Positions 1-5,718 of a DNA stretch of 12,754 nucleotides are shown here, one piece after another. The DNA lies in NCBI GenBank assembly GCA_023135015.1, contig JAGLTZ010000113.1:1-12754 (forward strand), given 5' to 3'. The position numbers were made by a program, and so were the translations under genes. The stretch is from Candidatus Latescibacterota bacterium (GTDB taxonomy: Bacteria; Blakebacterota; Blakebacteria; Blakebacterales; Blakebacteraceae). Numbering within the stretch: the stretch's first letter is position 1; every line of letters begins with the position of its first letter. The notes beneath the pieces are model-generated. The model worked only from the letters and a program-made list of their open reading frames with translations, had not been told where the DNA came from and searched no databases.

Positions 1-195
1 GTGAGGGTGCCTTTCAGCCTTAATGAAGATACACTTCTTGCGGCCGTTCCGGTCAGCCGCGGAGACCTTTACCGTTTTGGGAGGGAGCGGTATGCGTCTC
101 GGGACAGAGCGAGACGATTGCGGCGCCGCTTCGAAATACCCCTTAATTTTCCGAGATCGGTTGCCCGGGTTCTGCAGCTATAGGAAGGAAAGCAA
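1..195. other. Upstream stretch with no supported gene
   Basis: Open frames here (for example 1-183) give arginine-rich peptides with no family resemblance and no ribosome binding site. The only structure seen is a short inverted repeat, GCGGC (40-44) with GCCGC (56-60), without a T tract. The ribosome binding site of the next gene (AGGAAGG, 182-188) closes the stretch. It may hold that gene's promoter, but I see no convincing -35/-10 pair. Confidence 0.4.
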
Positions 196-546
196 ATGCC
201 TCGTTTCTTGATTCGCTGGCTTGTCACCGGGCTAGCCATTGTCCTGGCCAGCTATCTGCTGCCGGGGGTGGTATTCGAATCGACCTTCGCGTTAGTGATG
301 GGGGCCCTCGTTCTGGGGCTGCTCAACTCGATAGTGAGACCGGTATTAATCATTCTCACGCTGCCGATCACTGTGATGACGCTGGGACTCTTCCTCCTGG
401 TGGTCAACGCGATCACCCTCTGGCTTGCAACGGTGCTCGTGCCGGGGTTCGAAGTACGGGGGACCTCCTATATATGGGCGGCGCTGCTGATAACAATAAT
501 CTCCTGGCTGCTGAACATGTTTATCAGGAAGGAAGAGCGGGAGTAG
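196..546 (+). CDS. YvlD / phage holin family IV small membrane protein
   Basis: A 116-residue, almost entirely hydrophobic protein. Four membrane stretches can be read at roughly residues 5-23, 31-45, 49-80 (probably two spans) and 91-110, with a charged C-terminal tail ending in RKEERE. The segment around LNSIVRPV (43-50), followed by a Leu/Ile/Thr-rich run, is typical of the DUF360/YvlD family (phage_holin_4_2). The length matches the family's usual 110-120 residues. ATG 196 follows AGGAAGG at 182-188. Despite the family name, chromosomal members are ordinary inner-membrane proteins of unsettled function; Bacillus YvlD lies in an envelope-stress operon. No lysis or phage gene is nearby. The gene converges with ogt, 26 bp between their ends. 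Family call firm, function unknown. Confidence 0.85.
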   Translation: MPRFLIRWLVTGLAIVLASYLLPGVVFESTFALVMGALVLGLLNSIVRPVLIILTLPITVMTLGLFLLVVNAITLWLATVLVPGFEVRGTSYIWAALLITIISWLLNMFIRKEERE

Positions 547-572
547 GCGATAGCAATCCAGGGAGTGTTTAT

Positions 573-1106
573 CTAAAGCAGTAGTATCCCCTCCTGGCGC
601 AGCAGATCCTGCTTCATTTTCAATCCTCCGCCGAACCCGACAAGTTTGCCATTCTCACCGATGACACGGTGGCAGGGCACTATCAGCGGTACCGGATTCG
701 AACCTACTGCGGAGCCTACTGCACGGGCCGAGGATGAATTCTGTCGCAGCTTCATAGAGATGTTGCCGTACGTGATAGTGTTTCCGTAAGGAATATCCCG
801 GACGATCGCCCACACCTGCTGCTGGAACGGAGTGCCCCGCAGGTCCAATGGGATATCCACATCTGGAATGCCGCCCTCGAAATACTGCTTCAGCCACCGC
901 CTGATGTCTCTGAAGCGGGATGGACTCTCCATCAGGTGATGATCGGGTGTGTGCCTGTCGCGCCATCTGGCAAGCAGCGAGGGGCCGGGATCAATGACTC
1001 GGCGCGATGAGGATAGCAGGATCAGGCGAGCCAGGCCGTCGGGGGTGCTCATGGCCCAGAGGCGTCCGAATGGGGATTCCAGAGGTGCGAAGTAGAGGCG
1101 TTCCAT
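573..1106 (-). CDS. ogt: Methylated-DNA--[protein]-cysteine S-methyltransferase
   Basis: A 177-residue cytoplasmic suicide repair protein that moves alkyl groups from O6-alkylguanine (and O4-alkylthymine) in DNA to its own cysteine. The acceptor motif PCHRVI is at 144-149 with nucleophile C145. Other family marks, in order, are GTPFQQQVW (91-99), ITYG (111-114, base-flipping Tyr113), ARAVG (127-131, Arg128 finger) and GFGGG (157-161), then a Lys/Leu-rich final helix. The length is normal for a single-domain Ogt; there is no Ada-type N-terminal DNA-binding domain, so it is not ada. The ATG has only a weak ribosome binding site. It is read divergently from the coiled-coil gene at 1360 across a 253-bp gap containing a candidate operator pair. 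All catalytic residues are present. Confidence 0.93.
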   Translation of the reverse strand: MERLYFAPLESPFGRLWAMSTPDGLARLILLSSSRRVIDPGPSLLARWRDRHTPDHHLMESPSRFRDIRRWLKQYFEGGIPDVDIPLDLRGTPFQQQVWAIVRDIPYGNTITYGNISMKLRQNSSSARAVGSAVGSNPVPLIVPCHRVIGENGKLVGFGGGLKMKQDLLRQEGILLL

Positions 1107-1207
1107 GCCGCTATGCTACACCTGCGGGCGGCGATCCGCCAGCCGTGATTGAAGATTGGGTTGTATTGTTAGCAGACCCTTCTTTCTTGTTCAGCGGGCA
1201 TCGGCGT

Positions 1208-1243
1208 GAGTACTCTGCTAATATTGTATTGGGAGTACTCTGC
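1208..1243. promoter_or_regulatory. Paired GAGTACTCTGC sites bracketing an extended -10 element
   Basis: The 11-mer GAGTACTCTGC occurs at 1208-1218 and 1233-1243, exactly 25 bp apart. Its first 8 bases form a perfect palindrome each time. Between them lies TGCTAATAT (1216-1224), which fits a plus-strand extended -10 (TGnTAtaAT-like) with a start point near 1231. One palindrome would then sit just upstream of the -10 and the other over the transcription start, the usual geometry for a dimeric repressor. The target would be the plus-strand cluster starting at 1360; ogt at 1106 is divergent. No regulator is encoded nearby. The repeats are seen; regulation is inferred. Confidence 0.35.
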
Positions 1244-1359
1244 ACCGTCGCGGCAGCAGGGAACGAATCCGCCGTATGGCGGTTGATTCCGAAGGGGAAT
1301 TGATTAGCAGGGATAGGAATTTCAGAATGATACGCAGGAATGGTTGAGGGACCGGTTCG

Positions 1360-1752
1360 ATGCTGACAATCCAGATCAGCCTTGTAGTGATCGCCGTATG
1401 CATGCTCCTGCTGACGTTGGTACCTCTGCTGATAGCGTGGAAGCTCTACATACTGGTGCGGTCGGTTACCCGGATCGTGAAGGATTTCCAGCAGGAATTC
1501 CAGCCGCTCGCCGAGGAGATCCAGGAGATGGCCTCACATGCGGTTCAGGTGGCAGAAGATGCGCTGGACGAAGTAGAGGGTTTCACCGAGAGTGTAGCGG
1601 GGGTGAGGGAGCGAGCCGCCCGCATGGGCGCGCTGGCAGAAGTACTCGAAGAGGACCTGGAGAAGGCTACGATCCGTATGTTCTCGCTGCTGACCGGGAT
1701 CGGACGGTTCCTGAGAAATTTACTCAGAGGGAGTAGAGACCAGGATTATTGA
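1360..1752 (+). CDS. DUF948-like membrane-anchored coiled-coil protein
   Basis: A 130-residue protein with one N-terminal hydrophobic segment (about residues 5-27) and then a long charged helical region (about 35-110) rich in Glu, Gln, Ala and Arg, as expected of a coiled coil. ATG 1360 follows GAGGG at 1346-1350. The layout (short N-terminus, one span, amphipathic helix) and its position directly before a YtxH gene match the DUF948/YtxH pairs common in bacteria; Bacillus general-stress proteins are the familiar example. I see no catalytic motif. The next gene's start is 45 bp beyond this stop, so co-transcription is likely. The overlapping frame at 1344-1736 is an arginine/glycine-rich shadow. 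Family placement is by architecture and neighbour rather than by a diagnostic motif. Confidence 0.7.
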   Translation: MLTIQISLVVIAVCMLLLTLVPLLIAWKLYILVRSVTRIVKDFQQEFQPLAEEIQEMASHAVQVAEDALDEVEGFTESVAGVRERAARMGALAEVLEEDLEKATIRMFSLLTGIGRFLRNLLRGSRDQDY

Positions 1753-1797
1753 TCAGTCATGTCCGGGCTGCTATCCGGGCACACCAGGAGGAAGAAG

Positions 1798-2388
1798 ATG
1801 AGTAAGCAACGCAGAGGAAGATTCAGCGCCTTTCTGTTCGGGGGCATGCTGGGAACGATTCTCGGACTGGCGTTTGCCCCCCGTCCGGGCAGCGAGACCA
1901 GAGAGCGCTGGAAGGAGAAGGGCGAGGATCTGAAGGAGAAAGCCGAAGAGCTGAAGGTGAAGGCGCAGGAACTGATCGAGAAGGCCGAGGAGGCCTGGCA
2001 GTCATCTGAAGAGTGGCGCCAGCAGGCTCTGGAAAAGGCGGCCGAACTGAAGGTCAAGTCGCAGGAGCTGGGCAAGAAGGCGGCAAGCGAGGCCGAGAAC
2101 ATCTCCGAGGAGCTCAAGAGCAGGTTCGCCGACCTCACTTCCCGACTCAAAACGATCCAGGACGACATCGAGAATGTGCCGCTGGAAGAAGGTGAAGGAT
2201 CGGGTGTGAAGGCGGGAGTCGCTCTATCCGCTCTGAAGGACCGGCTCCAGGAGGCGAAGGAGAGCTTCCGCGAGGCTATGCGCTCCAAGGAGAAGGAACT
2301 AAAAGAGCGCATCGATGAGGCGATCGAGGCGGAGCAGGAGAAGGCCACCGGGAAGAAAGAGAAAGCAGAAGAGGCTAAAAAGGAGTGA
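1798..2388 (+). CDS. YtxH domain protein with long charged coiled coil
   Basis: A 196-residue protein. After a basic start (MSKQRRGRF) comes a glycine-rich hydrophobic segment, about residues 10-28, containing GGMLGTILGLAFAP, then PGSETRE. This is the YtxH signature (G-x-x-x-G-rich segment, then FAPxxGxETR). From about 35 on it is nearly all Lys/Glu/Ala/Gln heptad-like helix, with near repeats such as KEKAEELKVKAQEL and KAAELKVKSQEL. The start is ATG 1798 because AGGAGGAAG (1786-1794) lies just before it; an in-frame ATG at 1759 has no such site. Members are thought to be membrane-associated stress or envelope proteins with no known enzyme activity. Low-complexity composition creates a long false open frame on the opposite strand. 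Confidence 0.8.
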   Translation: MSKQRRGRFSAFLFGGMLGTILGLAFAPRPGSETRERWKEKGEDLKEKAEELKVKAQELIEKAEEAWQSSEEWRQQALEKAAELKVKSQELGKKAASEAENISEELKSRFADLTSRLKTIQDDIENVPLEEGEGSGVKAGVALSALKDRLQEAKESFREAMRSKEKELKERIDEAIEAEQEKATGKKEKAEEAKKE

Positions 2389-3800
2389 CGCCACCCCGCA
2401 AGCGCTCCGGATCTTCTGAATCCGTAGAAGAGCGCATCGAAATGAAGCAGAGCGGCCCGCACCCCGCTTCTGAAGTAGCCTCCTCCTATCGCGATGCGGG
2501 CAAGCTTATAGAGCAGTACGATGCCCTCAGCGAGGGATATGCCTTCAAGAACGCCTGGGCGAGTCGGAGGCGGCCCCTGCAGCAGGAGGGACGGAGTGAG
2601 GACTACAGGCTCCCATTCCAGCGCGACCGTGACAGGATCATCCACAGCCGCGCCTTCCGCCGCCTGAAGCACAAAACCCAGGTCTATATATCGACCGGCG
2701 GCGACCACTACCGCACCCGCCTCACACACACCATTGAGGTCTCACAGCTCTCCAGGACAATAGGCCGGGCGCTGGGGCTGAACGAGGACCTGGTCGAGGC
2801 GATAGCTATGGGCCACGACCTGGGACACACCCCGTTCGGACATTCCGGCGAGAAGGTGCTCCGCCAGATAATGAGCGGTGAGGATGACCTGGACGGAATG
2901 GTCCGGGCGGAGGTCCGATTCAAACTGGGAGGTTTCAAGCACAACTACCAGAGCCTGCGCGTCATCGACCAGCTGGAGGCGCGTTACGACAAGCCGGGTC
3001 TCAATCTCACCGACCAGGTGCGCGAGGGTATTTTGAAGCACACCGGCTGCGATCCCTCCGAGGTGTTCTGTGACGTGAACATGGAGGGGATCAACCCGGG
3101 GAGAGGGAGTCATCTGGAGAGTCAGACGGTCGCAGCCGCCGACGAGATCGCCCAGCAAACCCACGACCTCGAAGACGGTCTCCGTGAGGGCCAGGTGAAG
3201 CTGGAGAGGGTGGAAGAGCTCTCGATCAGCCGTCTGGTGATAAAGAATATTCCCGGCTACCACGACCAGCAGAAGTTCATGCGGCAGAATATGCTGATCC
3301 GTGGGTTGATTCATCTGCTGGTCACCAACACGATAGTCGGCAGTCTCAAGAGGATAGGGGAGTGGAGCGAGACTAACGGTATCAAGACTCCAGAGGATTT
3401 CCGCGGCGCGCTCGATTCAATCCCGCACGGACTGGTACGGCTCGACTCTGGATTGAAGGGCGAGTACCAGCAGCTGCACCGTTTCGTATATAACAACATC
3501 ATCAACTGCTACAATGTCAGTCGGATGGACGGGAAAGCGGTTTTTCTGATGCGCAAGCTCTTCAAGGCTTACCTAAACCGGCCCCTGCAGCTCCCCGATT
3601 ACGTCCTCCTGGGATTCGCCAAGCGGCAGAAGATCCGGTTCATGCGCGACCTGCCGCTGGACAGGACCGATGAAGAGAAGGCCCGCTACCTTGTTAACCC
3701 CGCCTTCTACAGGACCGTCTGCGATTTCGTTGCAGGCATGACCGACAAATTTGTTTTCGATGAGTATGAGAAGCTGTATACCCCCGGCGAACAGGTCTGA
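2385..3800 (+). CDS. dgt: Deoxyguanosinetriphosphate triphosphohydrolase (HD superfamily)
   Basis: A 471-residue HD-domain hydrolase that splits dGTP (or other dNTPs) into deoxynucleoside and triphosphate, controlling nucleotide pools in the cytoplasm. Conserved blocks appear in order: FQRDRDRIIHS (78-88), AFRRLKHKTQV (90-100), DHYRTRLTHT (107-116, metal ligand His115), GHDLGHTPFGHSGE (143-156, the HD pair His144-Asp145), FKHNYQS (184-190), NLTDQVREGILKHT (207-220) and ESQTVAAADEIA (245-256, metal ligand Asp253). C-terminal FVAGMTDKFVFDEYEKL also fits. The GTG start overlaps the ytxH stop as GTGA, with GAGG (2371-2374) 10 bases upstream. ATG 2442, giving 452 residues, is a real alternative because family proteins vary before the FQRDRDR block. 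A stretch around 160-182 looks like a lineage-specific loop between motifs. Substrate preference cannot be read from sequence. Confidence 0.92.
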   Translation: MTPPRKRSGSSESVEERIEMKQSGPHPASEVASSYRDAGKLIEQYDALSEGYAFKNAWASRRRPLQQEGRSEDYRLPFQRDRDRIIHSRAFRRLKHKTQVYISTGGDHYRTRLTHTIEVSQLSRTIGRALGLNEDLVEAIAMGHDLGHTPFGHSGEKVLRQIMSGEDDLDGMVRAEVRFKLGGFKHNYQSLRVIDQLEARYDKPGLNLTDQVREGILKHTGCDPSEVFCDVNMEGINPGRGSHLESQTVAAADEIAQQTHDLEDGLREGQVKLERVEELSISRLVIKNIPGYHDQQKFMRQNMLIRGLIHLLVTNTIVGSLKRIGEWSETNGIKTPEDFRGALDSIPHGLVRLDSGLKGEYQQLHRFVYNNIINCYNVSRMDGKAVFLMRKLFKAYLNRPLQLPDYVLLGFAKRQKIRFMRDLPLDRTDEEKARYLVNPAFYRTVCDFVAGMTDKFVFDEYEKLYTPGEQV

Positions 3801-4320
3801 GCCCGCCCGCCAGGCCAGCAGGTCTGAACGGATCCGCCCGGTTTCCAGCCCATTCAGCCAGATTATCAAAGTCACTCTTCCCCACTGGAATCATACTCAC
3901 TCCCTCCTGATCGCCTCGATAACAGGCATCCTGCTGCTCGCCTCCCTACCCACCCGGGCCCTGGCCCAGGACGATTGGTTCGGCCCCGACAAGCTCCTCC
4001 ACTTTATCGGCGGCTTCCTGGCGACAAGTGTCAGCTACACAGTAGCAGCCAACGTTTGGGATATGGACCACGACCGGGCCCGTATGGTCGGTGCGGCGAC
4101 GGGGGTGGTTCTGAGCGTGGGTAAGGAAATATACGATTCCCTGAGCGGTCGGGGACACGCTTCAGGGAAGGACCTCTTCTGGGACGGGATAGGGATCGGG
4201 ATGGGCATGATGATGATCAATCAGATGAAGCCCGAGTGTGGTATTCGAATAGATCAATCATTATTGAATGCCGTTGACACTACATCGGGCATACCTACTT
4301 TGCGATCTTTGTGGAGGTAA
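3760..4320 (+). CDS. YfiM/DUF2279-like envelope protein, start uncertain
   Basis: The conserved core contains WFGPDKLLHF, then GVVLSVGKEIYDS, then GKDLFWDGIGIGMG. This matches the YfiM/DUF2279 pattern (W-G-DK-HF, SVG-KE-DS, KD-WD-G), a small family of exported or lipoprotein-like proteins of unknown role. A hydrophobic stretch (LLIASITGILLLASLP) ending in ALA-Q reads as a signal peptide cleaved before the core, so the protein is probably periplasmic. The start is a problem. The only ATGs upstream of the signal peptide (3760, 3766) lie inside the end of dgt, have no ribosome binding site and add about 46 residues; TTG 3751 is no better. A rare start such as ATT near 3865 cannot be excluded. 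The gene follows dgt and ends 4 bp before the tRNA. Core is convincing, N-terminus is not. Confidence 0.7.
   Translation: MSMRSCIPPANRSEPARQASRSERIRPVSSPFSQIIKVTLPHWNHTHSLLIASITGILLLASLPTRALAQDDWFGPDKLLHFIGGFLATSVSYTVAANVWDMDHDRARMVGAATGVVLSVGKEIYDSLSGRGHASGKDLFWDGIGIGMGMMMINQMKPECGIRIDQSLLNAVDTTSGIPTLRSLWR
4274..4301 (+). promoter_or_regulatory. Probable promoter of the tRNA-Val gene
   Basis: TTGACA (4274-4279) is a perfect sigma-70 -35 box, followed after 16 bp by TACTTT (4296-4301), a partial -10 (T, A and final T conserved). The start point would fall near 4308, about 17 bases before the mature tRNA 5' end at 4325. The promoter lies within the last codons of the YfiM-like gene, whose C-terminal tail may therefore be shaped by it. 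Confidence 0.5.
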
Positions 4321-4324
4321 TCCC

Positions 4325-4401
4325 GGGCGACTAGCTCAGCTGGTTAGAGCGCGGCGCTCACATCGCCGAGGTCGGGGGTTCAAGTCCCTCGTCGCCCACC
4401 A
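4325..4401 (+). tRNA. tRNA-Val (anticodon CAC)
   Basis: A complete cloverleaf can be folded. The acceptor stem GGGCGAC (4325-4331) pairs with GTCGCCC (4391-4397). The D arm is GCTC...GAGC. The anticodon stem CGGCG/CGCCG encloses the loop CTCACAT with anticodon CAC, reading GUG valine codons. The T arm is GGGGG-TTCAAGT-CCCTC with one G-T pair. The discriminator A and a genomically encoded CCA (4399-4401) complete it. It is 77 nt with CCA and has no intron. No integrase or partial tRNA copy is nearby, so it does not look like an occupied attachment site. Confidence 0.96.
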
Positions 4402-4430
4402 TATAAATGACGACCCAGGATGTTTCCAAC

Positions 4431-4474
4431 CACCGGCCGGTGCCCACTCCGATCTCCAGACCCCGCCGCGGCGG
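4431..4474. repeat. Two perfect 12-bp palindromes between tRNA and aminotransferase
   Basis: CACCGGCCGGTG (4431-4442) and CCGCCGCGGCGG (4463-4474) are each perfectly self-complementary and lie in the 128-bp gap before the aminotransferase start. They could be RNA hairpins in the tRNA 3' trailer, a weak terminator without a T tract, or protein-binding sites. In GC-rich DNA, chance is also possible. Confidence 0.25.
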
Positions 4475-4529
4475 CGGCAGAGACAACAACGGCAGCGCCT
4501 GCGACGACGTCTGCAGCAGGGGGAGAATC

Positions 4530-5702
4530 ATGGAAGCACAGCCCAGAGTTTCAGAGCGGGTCCGGACGATCGAGAAGTCGGCCATCCATGAAATGACCCG
4601 GCTCTCCGGGCAGATGAAGGACGTAGCCTTCCTCTCGTGGGCGAAACCGACCTCCGGCACACCCGCCCACATCAATGATGCGGCGATCGCCGCGATCAGG
4701 GACGGTGTGACAGCCGGGTACTCCCCGACCTCGGGCCTGCCCGCGCTGCGTGAAGAGATCTGCACGAAGCTCGCCCGGGACAACGACATCACGGCCGAGC
4801 CCTCCGAGATCCTGGTAACGGTCGGGGCCATTGAGGGGCTGGCGGCGGCGGTCATGGCGGCCATCGATCCGGGTGATGAAGTCATCCTGCCCTCACCGAC
4901 CTACTCAACCCATATCCGTCAGGTCGTGATCGCCTCGGGTCGGCCCGTCTTCGCTCCGCTGGTCGAGGAAGAGGGATTCCGACTCGACCTCGAGGCCGTC
5001 CGGGCGGCGGTCACGCCCCGCACCCGGGCCATCGTTTACTGCAGCCCCTCCAATCCGACCGGGACGGTCTTCTCTGAATCAGAGTTCCGGGAACTGGCCG
5101 CGATCGCGCTGGAGCATGATCTGATGATCATCACCGACGAGGCCTATGAATACTTCACCTATGACGGTGCGACCCATTTCAGCATCGGTTCACTCCCCGA
5201 ACTCCGGGGACGCGTCATCAGCTGCTTCACCTTCACCAAGACCTACGCGATGACCGGCTGGCGGATCGGCTACCTGCATGCCGCGGCCGAGCTGATCCCC
5301 CAGATAACCAAGGCCCATATCCCCTTAGCCATCTGCGCGCCGGTGGTCTCGCAGTACGCCGCCCTGGGGGCGCTGCGTGGTTCGCAGGCGTGTGTGGCCG
5401 AATTCAGGGAGCACTACCGGGCCGCCCGAGATCTGATGTGCGCGCGTCTCGACCGGCTGACGGGGATCTTCGACTACCAGAAGCCGGGCGGATCGTACCT
5501 CATGTTCCCCCGCATCCTGGTCGGTGAGGGGCGGAGCGATTCAACCGCCTTCTGCATACGGCTCCTGCAAGAGGCAGGTGTCTCAACCACCCCCGGGATA
5601 GCCTTCGGTCCGACCGGTCAGGGACACCTGCGCCTGTCTTTCTGCGTTACACCGGAGATGATCGATGACGCCTTCGATCGCATGGAGGCGTATTTCGGGT
5701 AA
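4530..5702 (+). CDS. Class I/II PLP-dependent aminotransferase, aspartate-aminotransferase-like
   Basis: A 390-residue cytoplasmic fold-type I PLP enzyme that moves an amino group between an amino acid and a 2-oxo acid. Key residues, numbered from ATG 4530: Tyr64-Ser65 in the GYSPTSGLPALR substrate/cofactor block (63-74), Asn175 in NPTG (175-178), Asp203 and Tyr206 in TDEAYEYF, Schiff-base Lys237 in TFTKTYAMTGWRIGY, Arg245, and the alpha-carboxylate-binding Arg368 in HLRLSF. Length and order match the AspB/class-Ib group. Start 4530 has AGGGGGAGA (4518-4526) upstream; an in-frame ATG at 4407 would add 41 low-quality residues starting at the tRNA end. The usual N-terminal LxxGxPdF motif is altered to LSWAKPTSG, close to archaeal-type relatives. 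Substrate cannot be fixed from sequence; aspartate or a broad range are both possible. Confidence 0.9.
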   Translation: MEAQPRVSERVRTIEKSAIHEMTRLSGQMKDVAFLSWAKPTSGTPAHINDAAIAAIRDGVTAGYSPTSGLPALREEICTKLARDNDITAEPSEILVTVGAIEGLAAAVMAAIDPGDEVILPSPTYSTHIRQVVIASGRPVFAPLVEEEGFRLDLEAVRAAVTPRTRAIVYCSPSNPTGTVFSESEFRELAAIALEHDLMIITDEAYEYFTYDGATHFSIGSLPELRGRVISCFTFTKTYAMTGWRIGYLHAAAELIPQITKAHIPLAICAPVVSQYAALGALRGSQACVAEFREHYRAARDLMCARLDRLTGIFDYQKPGGSYLMFPRILVGEGRSDSTAFCIRLLQEAGVSTTPGIAFGPTGQGHLRLSFCVTPEMIDDAFDRMEAYFG

Positions 5703-5718
5703 CCCGCGGCCGTGACCG

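Noticed and set aside
1..183. Open frames at the left edge
   Set aside because: No ribosome binding site, no recognisable motif, and two frames overlap with equal quality.
196..546. Possible prophage because of the holin family name
   Set aside because: The YvlD/holin-IV family is chromosomal and widespread; no endolysin, structural or integrase gene is nearby.
1746..2729. 327-codon open frame on the minus strand, Ser/Phe-rich
   Set aside because: It lies opposite the Lys/Glu-rich YtxH coiled coil and the start of dgt. Its composition is the reverse complement of GAG/AAG codons, and it has no family resemblance.
4407..4529. Longer aminotransferase from ATG 4407
   Set aside because: The extra 41 residues start at the tRNA 3' end and are low-complexity; a good ribosome site precedes ATG 4530 instead.
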